Shown here piece after piece: positions 51,199-60,192 of a stretch of DNA of 64,000 nucleotides (positions within the stretch are counted from its first letter, which is position 1; each line of letters opens with the position of its first letter). The stretch spans positions 1 to 64,000 of the forward strand of contig JAVYTR010000004.1 in assembly GCA_038728585.1 (NCBI GenBank), written 5' to 3'. Made by a program: the position numbers and the translations under genes. The notes under the pieces are model-generated. The model was not told where the DNA came from and searched no databases. It worked only from the letters and a program-made list of their open reading frames with translations. The DNA comes from Conexivisphaerales archaeon (GTDB taxonomy: Archaea; Thermoproteota; Nitrososphaeria; Conexivisphaerales; DTJL01).

Positions 51199-52539
51199 AT
51201 GGGTCTGCAGGGTAACATAATCATATTTGGAGCTGACGGCTACATCGGCTGGCCATTAGCTTTACACCTTGGTCAGATAAGTGACGAAAAAATTGTTCTT
51301 GTAGACAACCTGGTAACAAGAAGGCTTGTCCGCTCGGTAAGGTCAGATTCGCTAGTCCCGATTCAGAGCATGCAGAAAAGGCTTGATGCATACAGAAGGC
51401 TGACCGGGAAGGATAACCTGGTATTCTACGCAGCTGATGCAAGGGATAGCGAAGTCGTTGACAGAATAATATCAACCTACAAGCCTTCAGGTGTCGTTCA
51501 CCTTGCCCAGCAGAGAAGTGCTCCGTTCAGCATGATAGACCAAGAGCATGCTGTTTACACTCAGCTTGCAAACATAGAGACCAACCTGAACATAATGTAT
51601 TCCATGATAAGGCATGTACCTGATTCTCATCTTCTTAAGATGGGGACTATGGGTGAATATGGAACCCCTGGTATAAAGATTACAGAGGGGGATGTAGAGA
51701 TAAGCGTCGATGGGAGAAAGAGCAGGCTGATGTTCCCTAGAACAGGACAGAGCTTTTATCATCTCAGCAAAGTCTTCGACACATTCAACGTAATGTTAGC
51801 CAACAGGGTTCACTCTCTGAGAGCGACTGATGTAATGCAGGGTGTAGTTTACGGAACTAGAACAGATGAGATAGTCGATGACAGCCTTGCTACAAGGTTC
51901 GATTTTGATTCGATATGGGGGACGGTTATAAACAAGTATGTTGTCCAAGCAGTTGTACTTAACAAGCTTCTGATATATGGAAAGGGAAGACAGAAGAGAG
52001 GCTTCCTTTCTCTCTACGACAGCATTAAATGCTTAACCCTGCTTTTGATGAACCCTCCAGAACCTGGAAGGTACAGGGTTGTAAACCAGCTGGACGAGAT
52101 ATATGATACTCTAACTCTTGCTCAAAAGGTGAGCAATATTGCCAAGGAATATGGAATCAGAGTTGAACTTGAAACAGTAAACAATCCAAGGGTTGAAGCA
52201 GAAGAGCACTTTTACGATGTGGAGCATAAGATTCTTCCCAGCCTCGGATTTACAAGGACAAAGAAGATGGATGAAGTGATAAGGGAGATATTCGAGACAG
52301 TAATTGCGAACAAGACAAGGGCTGAGTTAATGAAGCAGCTTGTGTATCCCACCGTTTACTGGAGAAATGCCAGACAGATAACTTCATCACAATTCCCGCT
52401 TCCAAAAGAGGTGCTGAAGGTGCTGACACCTGAAGAGATAATGATGTCGGAGAAGCAGCTCGAGGCTGAGCAGGTATACAGCGTCAACGTCAACGTCAAC
52501 GTCAACGTCAACGAGAATAGGCAGAGCCCATATTATTAG
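51199..52539 (+). CDS. UDP-sulfoquinovose synthase-like epimerase (SQD1/Agl3)
   Basis: 446 residues. Extended SDR: IIIFGADGYIGWPLALHL (NAD site), KMGTMGEYGTPGIKI (Thr with the EYGTP stretch typical of SQD1), and YHLSKVFDTFNVML (YxxxK). SQD1 converts UDP-glucose and sulfite to UDP-sulfoquinovose; archaeal Agl3 uses this for S-layer N-glycans. The gene ends in a (Val-Asn)5 tail encoded by a GTCAAC repeat. Adjacent glycosyltransferase and MFS genes fit a surface-glycan module. Confidence 0.9.
   Translation: MGLQGNIIIFGADGYIGWPLALHLGQISDEKIVLVDNLVTRRLVRSVRSDSLVPIQSMQKRLDAYRRLTGKDNLVFYAADARDSEVVDRIISTYKPSGVVHLAQQRSAPFSMIDQEHAVYTQLANIETNLNIMYSMIRHVPDSHLLKMGTMGEYGTPGIKITEGDVEISVDGRKSRLMFPRTGQSFYHLSKVFDTFNVMLANRVHSLRATDVMQGVVYGTRTDEIVDDSLATRFDFDSIWGTVINKYVVQAVVLNKLLIYGKGRQKRGFLSLYDSIKCLTLLLMNPPEPGRYRVVNQLDEIYDTLTLAQKVSNIAKEYGIRVELETVNNPRVEAEEHFYDVEHKILPSLGFTRTKKMDEVIREIFETVIANKTRAELMKQLVYPTVYWRNARQITSSQFPLPKEVLKVLTPEEIMMSEKQLEAEQVYSVNVNVNVNVNENRQSPYY
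52483..52512 (+). repeat. (GTCAAC)5 in-frame hexanucleotide repeat
   Basis: Five exact units encode Val-Asn five times in the C-terminal tail of the epimerase, outside the conserved domain. Copy number could vary by slippage without frameshift. Confidence 0.9.
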
Positions 52540-52554
52540 TCCTATACCATACCC

Positions 52555-53670
52555 ATGCAGGCTGGCGGAGTTGCTGCAACAGCCTGCCAGAGTGGGGATG
52601 GGTTGAGATTGACCGATGATCTGATCAGATGCTTAGTGCTGGCAGATTACGATGAGGTTTCAGGTGGACTGAGAAGAGCTGCGCATCTTAGACTGACTCA
52701 TCCGCCTGAGGGGGTTAAATACCAGGTAATGCTTGGCAAGAACTATCCAGTCAGGGTATCACATTACAAAGTAGACCCTTTATCGATCTTCCTGGTTGGG
52801 CTTAGATTTCTGGCTGAAGGGTCAACCATGGGAAATGCTGAAGATGCAGATATTCAGCATATCTTCTTCTGGAAGAGAGGGAGAAGAGGAATACCCGCTG
52901 TCCTCGAAAACGACCAGTCGTTATCCCAGTTCCTTTCAACCTATGTAGGTGTAGAGAATGAAATGAAGGAAAGGATCAGAAAGCTCTTTCTTCCTCTTAC
53001 AAATCTGAAGAGACTTAGGGCAGTAATCGTCTGGTCTGAATGGGGTAGAAGAGGGTTTGAGAGAGACGGGTTTGCGAAAGAAATGATAAAAGTGATCCCC
53101 CCACCCATCGATATACCTAGAGACACAGCAAAGACCCAGTCCCAGAGGATCCTGTTCATAGGCAGGGACTACGAAAGAAAGGGAGGAGACATAGCGCTGA
53201 AGACTTTCATCAACCTGGCGAAAGAATTTGAAGGGGTTGAGATGAGCTACGTAGGGCAAGTGGATGATGACGACCTGCTGAAGAGAGCTAAACAGACGGG
53301 TAGGTTCACTCACTATGAGAACCCGAACAATGCAGCTCTATATGGGAAGATCATTCCAGGATCCAGTATATTTCTACTTCCCAGCAGGTCCGAAGCTTTT
53401 GGAATAAGCATTTTAGAAGCAATGAGCTTTGCCCTGCCTGTGGTTGTTTCTGACCTCCCATCAGTAAGGGAAAACGTGATTGATGGATACAACGGGTTTC
53501 TCGTGAACGAAGAAAGGAGAAGTTATGAAGAAGCTTTGAGAATATTGCTTCAGGATGAAGCTAAGAGGAGGAAGCTTGGGCAGAACGCAAGGGAGTTTGT
53601 GAAGAATAAATTTTCCCCCTCAAAGGTAGGCTCAGAACTGAAGAGAGTGTATCTGGATTCTCTGGGGTGA
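52555..53670 (+). CDS. GT4-family glycosyltransferase
   Basis: 371 residues, GT-B fold. Recognisable parts: RILFIGRDYERKGGDIALKTF (start of the donor-binding domain) and SRSEAFGISILEAMSFALPVVVSDLPSVRENV, seen as EAFGISILEAMSFALP with the conserved E-x7-E. It transfers a sugar from an NDP donor. Located 16 bases after the sulfoquinovose synthase-like gene, so it may use that product. Confidence 0.9.
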   Translation: MQAGGVAATACQSGDGLRLTDDLIRCLVLADYDEVSGGLRRAAHLRLTHPPEGVKYQVMLGKNYPVRVSHYKVDPLSIFLVGLRFLAEGSTMGNAEDADIQHIFFWKRGRRGIPAVLENDQSLSQFLSTYVGVENEMKERIRKLFLPLTNLKRLRAVIVWSEWGRRGFERDGFAKEMIKVIPPPIDIPRDTAKTQSQRILFIGRDYERKGGDIALKTFINLAKEFEGVEMSYVGQVDDDDLLKRAKQTGRFTHYENPNNAALYGKIIPGSSIFLLPSRSEAFGISILEAMSFALPVVVSDLPSVRENVIDGYNGFLVNEERRSYEEALRILLQDEAKRRKLGQNAREFVKNKFSPSKVGSELKRVYLDSLG

Positions 53671-53676
53671 ATCTGA

Positions 53677-54837
53677 TTGCACAGCAGCAGCAGAAATACT
53701 GGAAGCATGATGAATGTTCAGTTTCTCTTCACCTTTATACTCAGGATCCTGAGTCTTGTTGTTCAGACTGTTCTGCCCCTGTATCTTTCCAGCACTCTGC
53801 ATCTGCCCAGCTATACTGTTGGGCTTATGATATCACTGCTTTGGATAGGTAACGCACTTGGTGCGATAACTGGTGCATTGCTTTTTAGAGGGTGGAGAAA
53901 GGGAGGATTAACCGGGCTTCTTCTGCTTGCAGCTTCTTTCTCAGGTTATTTCGCCTTCTCTTCCTACCATCTGCTCTCTCTATTCATCATGGCTGGAGGT
54001 TTTGGGAGTGGTCTGATCCAGCCTCTCCTTGCTCCATCGATGCATTCGAACTCCAGACCCAGCAGTCCTTTCAGGGGTATTTCTCTCTATTCAACAGCCC
54101 TTTCCCTGGCTCTTGTCCTAGGACCGCTAATATCGAGCATAGTCATAGGTCTGTCAAGCTTTAAAATGCTTTTCATTATGCTCTCTGCTATCTGCCTAAT
54201 CTCACTATCTTTACCGCTTATGGCGAGCAACAATGAAGATGGCTCAGAAAAGAAAGGTCTTTTAACAGGGCTGATACAGGTTTTCTCCAGAACTCTTCTT
54301 CTGCGCGATTTCAGGAGAGAATTCCTGATGAATCTTGTCTACTCCTTGACTCTACCTATAATTCTCTCCTTCGCAGGTATAGTGGCAGAAAAGGTGTATA
54401 ATTTTAGCTCCACAGATGTTCTGCTAAGCCTTACTGCGCTCTTTGCCATCTCGTCAACGATAAGGTTCTCTATGCGAAATACAGGAATTAAGAAATTTAG
54501 CAAGGTTATGCTACTTCCTGCTTCTTTGCTTCTTGTATCATCCATAATACTATATTTTGGGAATTCCTGGTTCTTGTTCTTAGCGGGACTGCTGCTCTTC
54601 TCAGTGCCACATGCTACAATCTATCCCTGGACGCTATACAACGTATTTCAGACTGTTGACAGAGAGAGGCTTGTCCAGGCTAGCTACATCTTTTCACTTT
54701 CCTCCGGTATCTCTGAATTCATATCCCCTCCTCTCACCTCATTTGCAATTTACTACTTGGGGATTGCACAGGGTATAGGAATAATGGTACCCTTCTCTAT
54801 TATTGCTCTTTTCATCGCTTTAACCATGTACAGATAA
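53677..54837 (+). CDS. MFS transporter
   Basis: About 386 residues with 11-12 membrane segments and MFS-like loop ALLFRGWRKGG after TM2. GGGGTGA overlapping the previous stop is a good ribosome-binding site for TTG 53677; ATG 53707 is the alternative. Substrate unknown; it may export a glycan precursor or sulfonate given its neighbours. Confidence 0.82.
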   Translation: MHSSSRNTGSMMNVQFLFTFILRILSLVVQTVLPLYLSSTLHLPSYTVGLMISLLWIGNALGAITGALLFRGWRKGGLTGLLLLAASFSGYFAFSSYHLLSLFIMAGGFGSGLIQPLLAPSMHSNSRPSSPFRGISLYSTALSLALVLGPLISSIVIGLSSFKMLFIMLSAICLISLSLPLMASNNEDGSEKKGLLTGLIQVFSRTLLLRDFRREFLMNLVYSLTLPIILSFAGIVAEKVYNFSSTDVLLSLTALFAISSTIRFSMRNTGIKKFSKVMLLPASLLLVSSIILYFGNSWFLFLAGLLLFSVPHATIYPWTLYNVFQTVDRERLVQASYIFSLSSGISEFISPPLTSFAIYYLGIAQGIGIMVPFSIIALFIALTMYR

Positions 54838-54878
54838 ACTAAAATCAGACCTGGCGAAGGAACTGACTTGGATGAGTT

Positions 54879-55301
54879 ATGATTGATATTGAAACTATCG
54901 GGCTGGAGTTTGAAACGAGCAAGGAAGGAGAGATATTGGATATAACAGACAACATAAACCAGGCGCTCCTGCAATCTCATATGAAGGAGGGCATGGCTGG
55001 CATCTTTGTTCAGGGGTCGACTGCAGCACTTGCTGTTATTGAATATGAGCAAGGGCTTCTGCTTGATTTTTATTCGATGCTGGAGAGAGTTGCGCCTAAG
55101 GATATTGTCTATCAGCATGAAAAGGCCTATCATGACGGGAACGGCCATTCACATGTAAGAGCATCCCTTCTGGGTCCTTCTCTGAATATACCTTTCATAG
55201 ACAGCAAGCTTGCACTGGGTACATGGCAGAGAGTTACTCTTCTGGAGTTAGATATCAGACCGAGAAAGAGAAGTGTGATTCTTCAGCTCATAGGAAAATG
55301 A
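54879..55301 (+). CDS. YjbQ/UPF0047 family protein
   Basis: 140 residues, family length. Hallmarks: FVQGSTAALAVIEYE, HEKAYHDGNGHSHVRASLLG (metal-binding His cluster), GTWQRVTLLELDIRPRKR. E. coli YjbQ has weak thiamine phosphate synthase activity; the physiological role is unclear. Confidence 0.93.
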   Translation: MIDIETIGLEFETSKEGEILDITDNINQALLQSHMKEGMAGIFVQGSTAALAVIEYEQGLLLDFYSMLERVAPKDIVYQHEKAYHDGNGHSHVRASLLGPSLNIPFIDSKLALGTWQRVTLLELDIRPRKRSVILQLIGK

Positions 55302-55449
55302 AGTTTATGCATTTACTGCGAAGAAGAACATTCAACGATTAGTTGAATAAAATCCATCATTCAGAATTGCAAATATCTATGCAAATGCATGTAGTATTTT
55401 GCAACATAACGCACCAGATTAAATATAGTTTACAGCAAGTTATAACTCG

Positions 55450-56166
55450 GTGATGGAAATGGTGTTCGTTGACAATCTGGGACTTGAGCTGGTCTCGCTA
55501 CCGATAGCTAGCCTTATGATAGTCTACATTACAGGAAGGGGTTACCTTGCAGGCAAATCTGGCAACTTCAACAGAGTGAGAGAAGTTCTGAAAGAAGGAG
55601 CAGTAGCTCTTGGTCTTATCGGTATGCTTGCTACAGTGCTTGCATTCTGGGGAGAAATGACCTGGACACTGCCTGGAAGCTACAACATACTCTTCGACGA
55701 CACATACCTTCTGATGGGAATAATCTTTCTGACGTTTGCAATATCAGTCCTTCTTAACAAGGGGACTTCAACCTCAGGAATGTTCGCAGCAATATCTGGT
55801 ATCTTCACCATATGGTATGGTCTGAATGCATACTGGCTTGGTATGACAAAGGAACCGCTAGCTCTACTCGGTATGTATGGCCTTTACGGACTCGCAGGCA
55901 TAGCCAGCTACCCCGCAATGAGAGTTGTGGACGCATTACTTCCGGCAACTGCACAGGCGCCTGAGATACAGGCTCAGATGAAGAGCCAGACTGTAGTTCA
56001 TGCATCCATGCAGATGTCTGGAAGGGCTGCTATAAAGCAGAACTGGCTTGTTAAGCACCCACTGCTTATACTTGGCATCTTCTGGGTACTGGTGTTGGCA
56101 GCAGGGATACTCTCGGGTTACGTGGCTATCAATACGATACCAGCGCACCTGAAGTCTCCTCCGTGA
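55450..56166 (+). CDS. DUF981 membrane protein
   Basis: 238 residues, ~7 membrane segments (LVSLPIASLMIVYITGRGYL, GAVALGLIGMLATVLAFWGEM, LLILGIFWVLVLAAGILSGYV). The FWGEMTWTLPGSYNILFDD stretch is characteristic of archaeal DUF981. No known activity; no neighbouring partner is obvious. Confidence 0.82.
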   Translation: MMEMVFVDNLGLELVSLPIASLMIVYITGRGYLAGKSGNFNRVREVLKEGAVALGLIGMLATVLAFWGEMTWTLPGSYNILFDDTYLLMGIIFLTFAISVLLNKGTSTSGMFAAISGIFTIWYGLNAYWLGMTKEPLALLGMYGLYGLAGIASYPAMRVVDALLPATAQAPEIQAQMKSQTVVHASMQMSGRAAIKQNWLVKHPLLILGIFWVLVLAAGILSGYVAINTIPAHLKSPP

Positions 56167-56187
56167 AACTTCCGACTGAGACCAGAC

Positions 56188-56778
56188 TTAAGGGACTGAG
56201 TAGGCTCCCTTTTTTATTGCTTTTATTCTGACAGTGCCTATGTTCAACTCTACCTTCTCTGCTATGTAATCGTACTGCTCGAGTACTCCTTTGACAAATT
56301 CAGCAGTGCATTCAGCAGATTCTATCTTTCTACCTGCCCCTGCAATATCCACCTGAATCGAATTCTGGTCGAGCATTGCGAGCTTGAAGTGCTTAACAGG
56401 TATAAGTATAAAGAAATCTTCAGCCATCTTCGCAAGAGAATCAACATCATCAGAGGACATTCTTAGCAATGCACCAACACTTTTGCCGAGGTTGTTGAAT
56501 GCAGAAACAGTCCATTCTTTATCTGTCTTAACAAGCTTTTCGTTCAGGTCGTCCATAAAATCAGAAGGAAGGGTTATCACATCTATTGTCTTGATTATCT
56601 GGTATGCATTCCAGAGCCTCCTCAAATCCCTCAGGTCTCCACCCTGTGAGTAGACAGTATGAACAAAGTCAAGAGCTTCGTTAGCAAACGCAAATATGGT
56701 CTTATTCTGCTGCTTCGCTACCTGAGAGAATTTTTCAAATACCTGGCTGTCAACCGAAAGATTTGTTCGCTTCAACAT
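56188..56778 (-). CDS. RHH-like N-terminus + sensor-like domain (divergent paralogue A)
   Basis: 196 residues. N-terminal RTNLSVDSQVFEKFSQVAKQQNKTIFAFANEAL is a strand-helix-helix start like RHH proteins, followed by a ~140-residue domain with VITLPSDFMDDL and FFILIPVKHFKLAML. It is clearly homologous to the gene at 56895. ATG 56778 lies about 27 bases from the minus-strand TATAATATA box (~56806), so it is leaderless. Function unknown. Confidence 0.78.
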   Translation of the reverse strand: MLKRTNLSVDSQVFEKFSQVAKQQNKTIFAFANEALDFVHTVYSQGGDLRDLRRLWNAYQIIKTIDVITLPSDFMDDLNEKLVKTDKEWTVSAFNNLGKSVGALLRMSSDDVDSLAKMAEDFFILIPVKHFKLAMLDQNSIQVDIAGAGRKIESAECTAEFVKGVLEQYDYIAEKVELNIGTVRIKAIKKGAYSVP

Positions 56779-56799
56779 TCATCAGCATCGAATTACAGG

Positions 56800-56875
56800 T
56801 ATATTATACTTATGATTTTGCCCGTTTTTTAAACACTAAAAAGAAAAATACTCAAGGCCTCAAACTTATTTATCT
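56800..56875. promoter_or_regulatory. divergent promoters of the paralogous pair
   Basis: Minus-strand AGTATAATATACC (~56801-56813) and plus-strand ACTTATTTA (~56865-56873) each sit about 26 bases from the two start codons at 56778 and 56895, showing two leaderless transcripts facing away from each other. Confidence 0.55.
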
Positions 56876-56894
56876 GTATCTTCTGACTTCAGTC

Positions 56895-57512
56895 ATGGCA
56901 AGGACGAACGTCGCTGTGGAGGAGACTGTCGCTTACATGCTGGCCGATGAAGCGGCGAGGCAGAACAAAACTCTTTACGCGTTTACAAACGAGCTGCTGA
57001 AGACGAGTCTCAGGATCTGCAGGGAAGGGGGCAACCTGAACGAAATATACCCTGCATGGAGGTTTTCAAAGATGACCAGGGAAGTTGATACGGTTCCTTT
57101 ACCAGGAGACCTTCTGGAGAAGATGATATCCAGGCTGAGCACTCTTGATGAAGGCTGGCTGCTGAAGACATGGCAGGAAGAAGGGGTAAGGATTGGAACA
57201 TACCTGCATATGTACGAGCCGACCTTCGAGAGGTTATCTGCTCTGGTTAAGGAGATGGAGTTTCTCTTACCAATAAAGAGGCTGGATATACTGAGGGTTG
57301 AAAGGCAGGACGGAGGGAGGTATATAGTCAGAGCTATAGGTGCTGGGCTCTCTCCATCGAGCACAAAGTGTGCAGAAGCGCTTCTGCAAGGCTTACTCAA
57401 TACTTATGCAATGACTGTAGTATCAAGCAGAGTTTCTGAAGGGATTATAGAGCTGGTTGTAGAAGTGATGCAGAAAGAAGAGGGAGAAGCAAAACCTACA
57501 GATCAGCCATGA
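56895..57512 (+). CDS. RHH-like N-terminus + sensor-like domain (divergent paralogue B)
   Basis: 205 residues from ATG 56895; 44 upstream in-frame codons overlap the promoter and are excluded. Shared with paralogue A: RTNVAVEETVAYMLADEA / NKTLYAFTNELLK, VPLPGDLLEKM, and FLLPIKRLDILRV. The C-terminus ends in acidic residues. The two could bind each other and regulate both promoters between them (inference). The stop overlaps the convergent pantoate kinase gene. Confidence 0.8.
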   Translation: MARTNVAVEETVAYMLADEAARQNKTLYAFTNELLKTSLRICREGGNLNEIYPAWRFSKMTREVDTVPLPGDLLEKMISRLSTLDEGWLLKTWQEEGVRIGTYLHMYEPTFERLSALVKEMEFLLPIKRLDILRVERQDGGRYIVRAIGAGLSPSSTKCAEALLQGLLNTYAMTVVSSRVSEGIIELVVEVMQKEEGEAKPTDQP

Positions 57513-58450
57513 TTCTGCTTCCTTTGCCTTATGTTTATTCTTATACCGCCTTCATAGAATTCTGAAACGGTTATCGTTGAGCTGGGATACTCTTTCCTTA
57601 GCATCTTGGCTAATTCATCAGCATGACTGTCTTTGACTATGCAGTGTGCTGCATCGCCTATCATATTCTGTGTGGCTGCTATGGCTCCGCCTTTCACCAT
57701 CAGGCCACAGATGGTATCAACTTCTTCTGTCATTATCCCGGTAAGCTGTGCAAACCTTCTGCTCTCGTTCAGCATATCCTTAGCGGTAGGTCTTTTCAGA
57801 ACCCTTTCAAGTGTTGAGTAGCCTATTCTGTTGATCGCAAGTATATGCTCCCTGGAGGTCAGAATTGGCCTCTTCGGCCTAGGCCTTATCGTTACTGCGA
57901 CAAGCTTCATCGAAGAGTAATCTTCAAGAAAAGGTTCAAGCTCGCATATCCCTGGCCCACCGGCTCTGGTTATGACACCTCCTGCGCCTGCTGAACTGTA
58001 GAGAGAGCCGACTGTTCCGAGGCCTGTGTGTGAGATTATCTCTGCCTCATGGGCTATCTGGGATGGCTGCTTGAGGGTGCATTTGACCTTTGATGTTGCC
58101 AATACAGCTATCGCTGCACCGAGCGCTGTAGACGCAGATGTACCGAAGCCAGAGCCCCATGGTATGGGAACTGTGTGATGAACTTCAAAATGTCCCTTTA
58201 TGCTGAAATTCTCTCTGATGAGTTGAATTACCCTGTGTGTTGTTGTGTTCTGCAACATCTTGCCGTCAAAATAAACTCTGTCAGAGTCATCTTCTATCAT
58301 CTCTGCCTCGGTCGAAGTCATCGACGAGAGCTTGAAGCCGCCTCCCCTTGCTCCTGCAAGCTGAAGAGGGACTACAGGTTCTCCCTTCTCATTCAAACCC
58401 TCTATGGTGAAGAATGAAGAAACTGCAGTAGGAACAAGAACCTGAAGCAA
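57503..58450 (-). CDS. pantoate kinase (archaeal CoA biosynthesis)
   Basis: 315 residues. GHMP-type kinase: PVPIPWGSGFGTSASTALGAAIA-like (seen as PIPWGSGFGTSASTALGAA) ATP loop, HTGLGTVGSLYSSAGAG and C-terminal EFYEGGIRIN. Archaea phosphorylate pantoate before joining beta-alanine, replacing bacterial pantothenate kinase. The gene follows an ECF S component by 13 bases on the same strand, which might import a precursor. Confidence 0.9.
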   Translation of the reverse strand: MLQVLVPTAVSSFFTIEGLNEKGEPVVPLQLAGARGGGFKLSSMTSTEAEMIEDDSDRVYFDGKMLQNTTTHRVIQLIRENFSIKGHFEVHHTVPIPWGSGFGTSASTALGAAIAVLATSKVKCTLKQPSQIAHEAEIISHTGLGTVGSLYSSAGAGGVITRAGGPGICELEPFLEDYSSMKLVAVTIRPRPKRPILTSREHILAINRIGYSTLERVLKRPTAKDMLNESRRFAQLTGIMTEEVDTICGLMVKGGAIAATQNMIGDAAHCIVKDSHADELAKMLRKEYPSSTITVSEFYEGGIRINIRQRKQNHG

Positions 58451-58463
58451 AAGCTAATCACTC

Positions 58464-59255
58464 TTACTGCTTTCTTCCGCTCAGGTATGGTGCCACGGGA
58501 GCCGCGAGCAGGAATGCAGCAGAGAGAACGACAAGAATTCTGAACCACGTTGCATAAGGTCCAAGAAGTCCTTCAAACGATGACTGGTAGCTTGCAAGAA
58601 GTATCACTAAGAGAGGTAGAGAGCTGAGCAGACCTGTCATGAAGATGCTTCTGGGTGTTTCTTTCTTCCACGTCGATATTGTGCTGTTAAGTATTGAAGA
58701 TATGCTCGATGCCTGAAGGGCACTCAGCAGAATCGGAAGAAGTATCTGCATGAAGGGTATCATGGTGCCGAGCCAGAAGAACGTGAAGAGAAGGGTTTGG
58801 GCTATCTGCTGTGAAAACGTAAGGCCTGGGATTGCTACAAAGACGACAACAGCTCCTGCTATAAGGTTCCCTACGAAAAGGGATATCAGAGTTGAATAGG
58901 TGTAACCGCTCCACGACTTTGCTTTATTCACCAGGTATCCGAAGATCAGAAACCCTATCAGGTTGGCAGGAAAACCTGCTACAAGAGCCAAGAAAGGGTT
59001 TGTCTTTCCAAGTGGTGTCAGGAATAATACATCTCCTATCAGTGAGCCAAATGCTGCACCAACTGCACCAACCCTGGCACCGAAGGCTATGGTGTAAAGT
59101 GCTGGAATGACGACACCAGGTCTGAACTCACCTATTACCAGAGGTACTGGCACAAGAGCGCTTAGGCCATTCACAACTGCATAAAGCGCAGCACATATGG
59201 CAACGTTTGCAACGTAAAAGGCAGGACTTCTCCTTCTGAGCTCCTGTTCGTTCAT
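58464..59255 (-). CDS. ECF-transporter S-component-like membrane protein
   Basis: 263 residues, ~7 membrane segments. S-component features: VANVAICAALYAVVNGLSAL, GEFRPGVVIPALYTIAFGARVGAVGAAFGSLIGDVL (AxxxA interaction motif region) and AGFPANLIGFLIFGYLV. S components give vitamin specificity to ECF importers. Its place in an operon with pantoate kinase suggests a pantothenate-related substrate, as inference. No A/T components nearby. Confidence 0.8.
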   Translation of the reverse strand: MNEQELRRRSPAFYVANVAICAALYAVVNGLSALVPVPLVIGEFRPGVVIPALYTIAFGARVGAVGAAFGSLIGDVLFLTPLGKTNPFLALVAGFPANLIGFLIFGYLVNKAKSWSGYTYSTLISLFVGNLIAGAVVVFVAIPGLTFSQQIAQTLLFTFFWLGTMIPFMQILLPILLSALQASSISSILNSTISTWKKETPRSIFMTGLLSSLPLLVILLASYQSSFEGLLGPYATWFRILVVLSAAFLLAAPVAPYLSGRKQ

Positions 59256-59312
59256 GAAAGAAGTTGGTTGCTATGCTAGCTTATTGGGGTTTGGTTCAAG
59301 AAGTTTAAACCG

Positions 59313-59846
59313 CTATATACTTCCGCGCTTTGCTATCACACTGCTGAATATCTTTTCTGGCTCAAGCACCGATACCCCAGCTATCCTACCGACTACTTCG
59401 ACAAGTATCACCTTGTCTGGTTCTTCAAGGTTTACTTTCTGGTCGAAGATTGCAGCTATCTCTTTGATCAACTTCATCGCATCTATTTCAGAGTGCCTTT
59501 TCTCGACCTGGACCTTGAAGGTCTCGTTCTTTCCTACAAGTCCAGATAGCTTCTTCGCTGAATCGACTATGCTTTCTATTGTCGAATCAGTTACCTCCTG
59601 AATGGGAATGAATCGCTGTATCAAATGCATCTTCCAGGGGTCCGAGCTCACAAGCTTCTTCAGCATATCAGGCAGCTGCATGACATCGAGCGAAGTCAGG
59701 CCGAAGATGAGCCCGCTGACATCTGTCACCTCAACCTTCGGCGAAGCATCACCCAGCTCAATCAGTATGTTCTTCGTCTCCCTGCAGGCTTCTGGCTCTC
59801 TTCCTCTTACTGTCGTAGCTATGAAGTTTGGTTTCTCTATCGGCAA
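59313..59846 (-). CDS. THUMP-domain protein (TAN1-like)
   Basis: 177 residues, nearly all THUMP: NFIATTVRGREPEACRETKNIL, LIQRFIPIQEV, NETFKVQVEKRHSEIDAMKL, and KVILVEVVGRIAGVSVL. It matches COG1818/TAN1, an RNA-binding partner for tRNA acetylation (ac4C12 in eukaryotes). Acts on tRNA in the cytosol. Confidence 0.9.
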   Translation of the reverse strand: MPIEKPNFIATTVRGREPEACRETKNILIELGDASPKVEVTDVSGLIFGLTSLDVMQLPDMLKKLVSSDPWKMHLIQRFIPIQEVTDSTIESIVDSAKKLSGLVGKNETFKVQVEKRHSEIDAMKLIKEIAAIFDQKVNLEEPDKVILVEVVGRIAGVSVLEPEKIFSSVIAKRGSI

Positions 59847-60008
59847 TTCGAATCTGCACCCTTTTCCCTAGCAGAATAGGAATTTATACTACAAACATGC
59901 AAATAAACCGCTGAAGCTATGGTTTTGATCAACTTCCATCTGACTATTCTTCCTTAGATATGTTTATAAGCAGTTGGTCGACGGCTAAACGACCCGCAGG
60001 GATTAGCC

Positions 60009-60104
60009 TTGGTACCTTTTGAAGAAGAGGAAGAAGAGTGGGAAGAAGAGGACGAGGACTTCGACGAAGACTTTGAAGACGAAGAAGAGGATGAAGAATT
60101 CTAA
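60009..60104 (+). CDS. 31-residue highly acidic small protein
   Basis: From TTG 60009 to TAA 60102-60104. After MVPF the sequence is almost only Glu and Asp with a few Phe/Trp (VPFEEEEEEWEEE, EDFDEDFEDEEED). TTTATAAG centred near 59966 gives transcription start ~59992, with GCAGGG as possible ribosome-binding site. A hairpin plus T-tract follows at once. DNA mimic, histone-tail-like or chaperone-like roles are possible but unproven. Confidence 0.6.
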   Translation: MVPFEEEEEEWEEEDEDFDEDFEDEEEDEEF

Positions 60105-60122
60105 AGGTAAAACCTCTTTTTT
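60105..60122 (+). terminator. hairpin plus T-tract terminator
   Basis: AGGT-AAA-ACCT followed by C and six Ts, directly after the acidic protein stop codon. Confidence 0.5.
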
Positions 60123-60192
60123 GCTCACCTTTTTAAGTTCTTCAACCTAACGTTTTTTAATATCTCTGTTTTAGTAGCTACCGACTGGTAAG

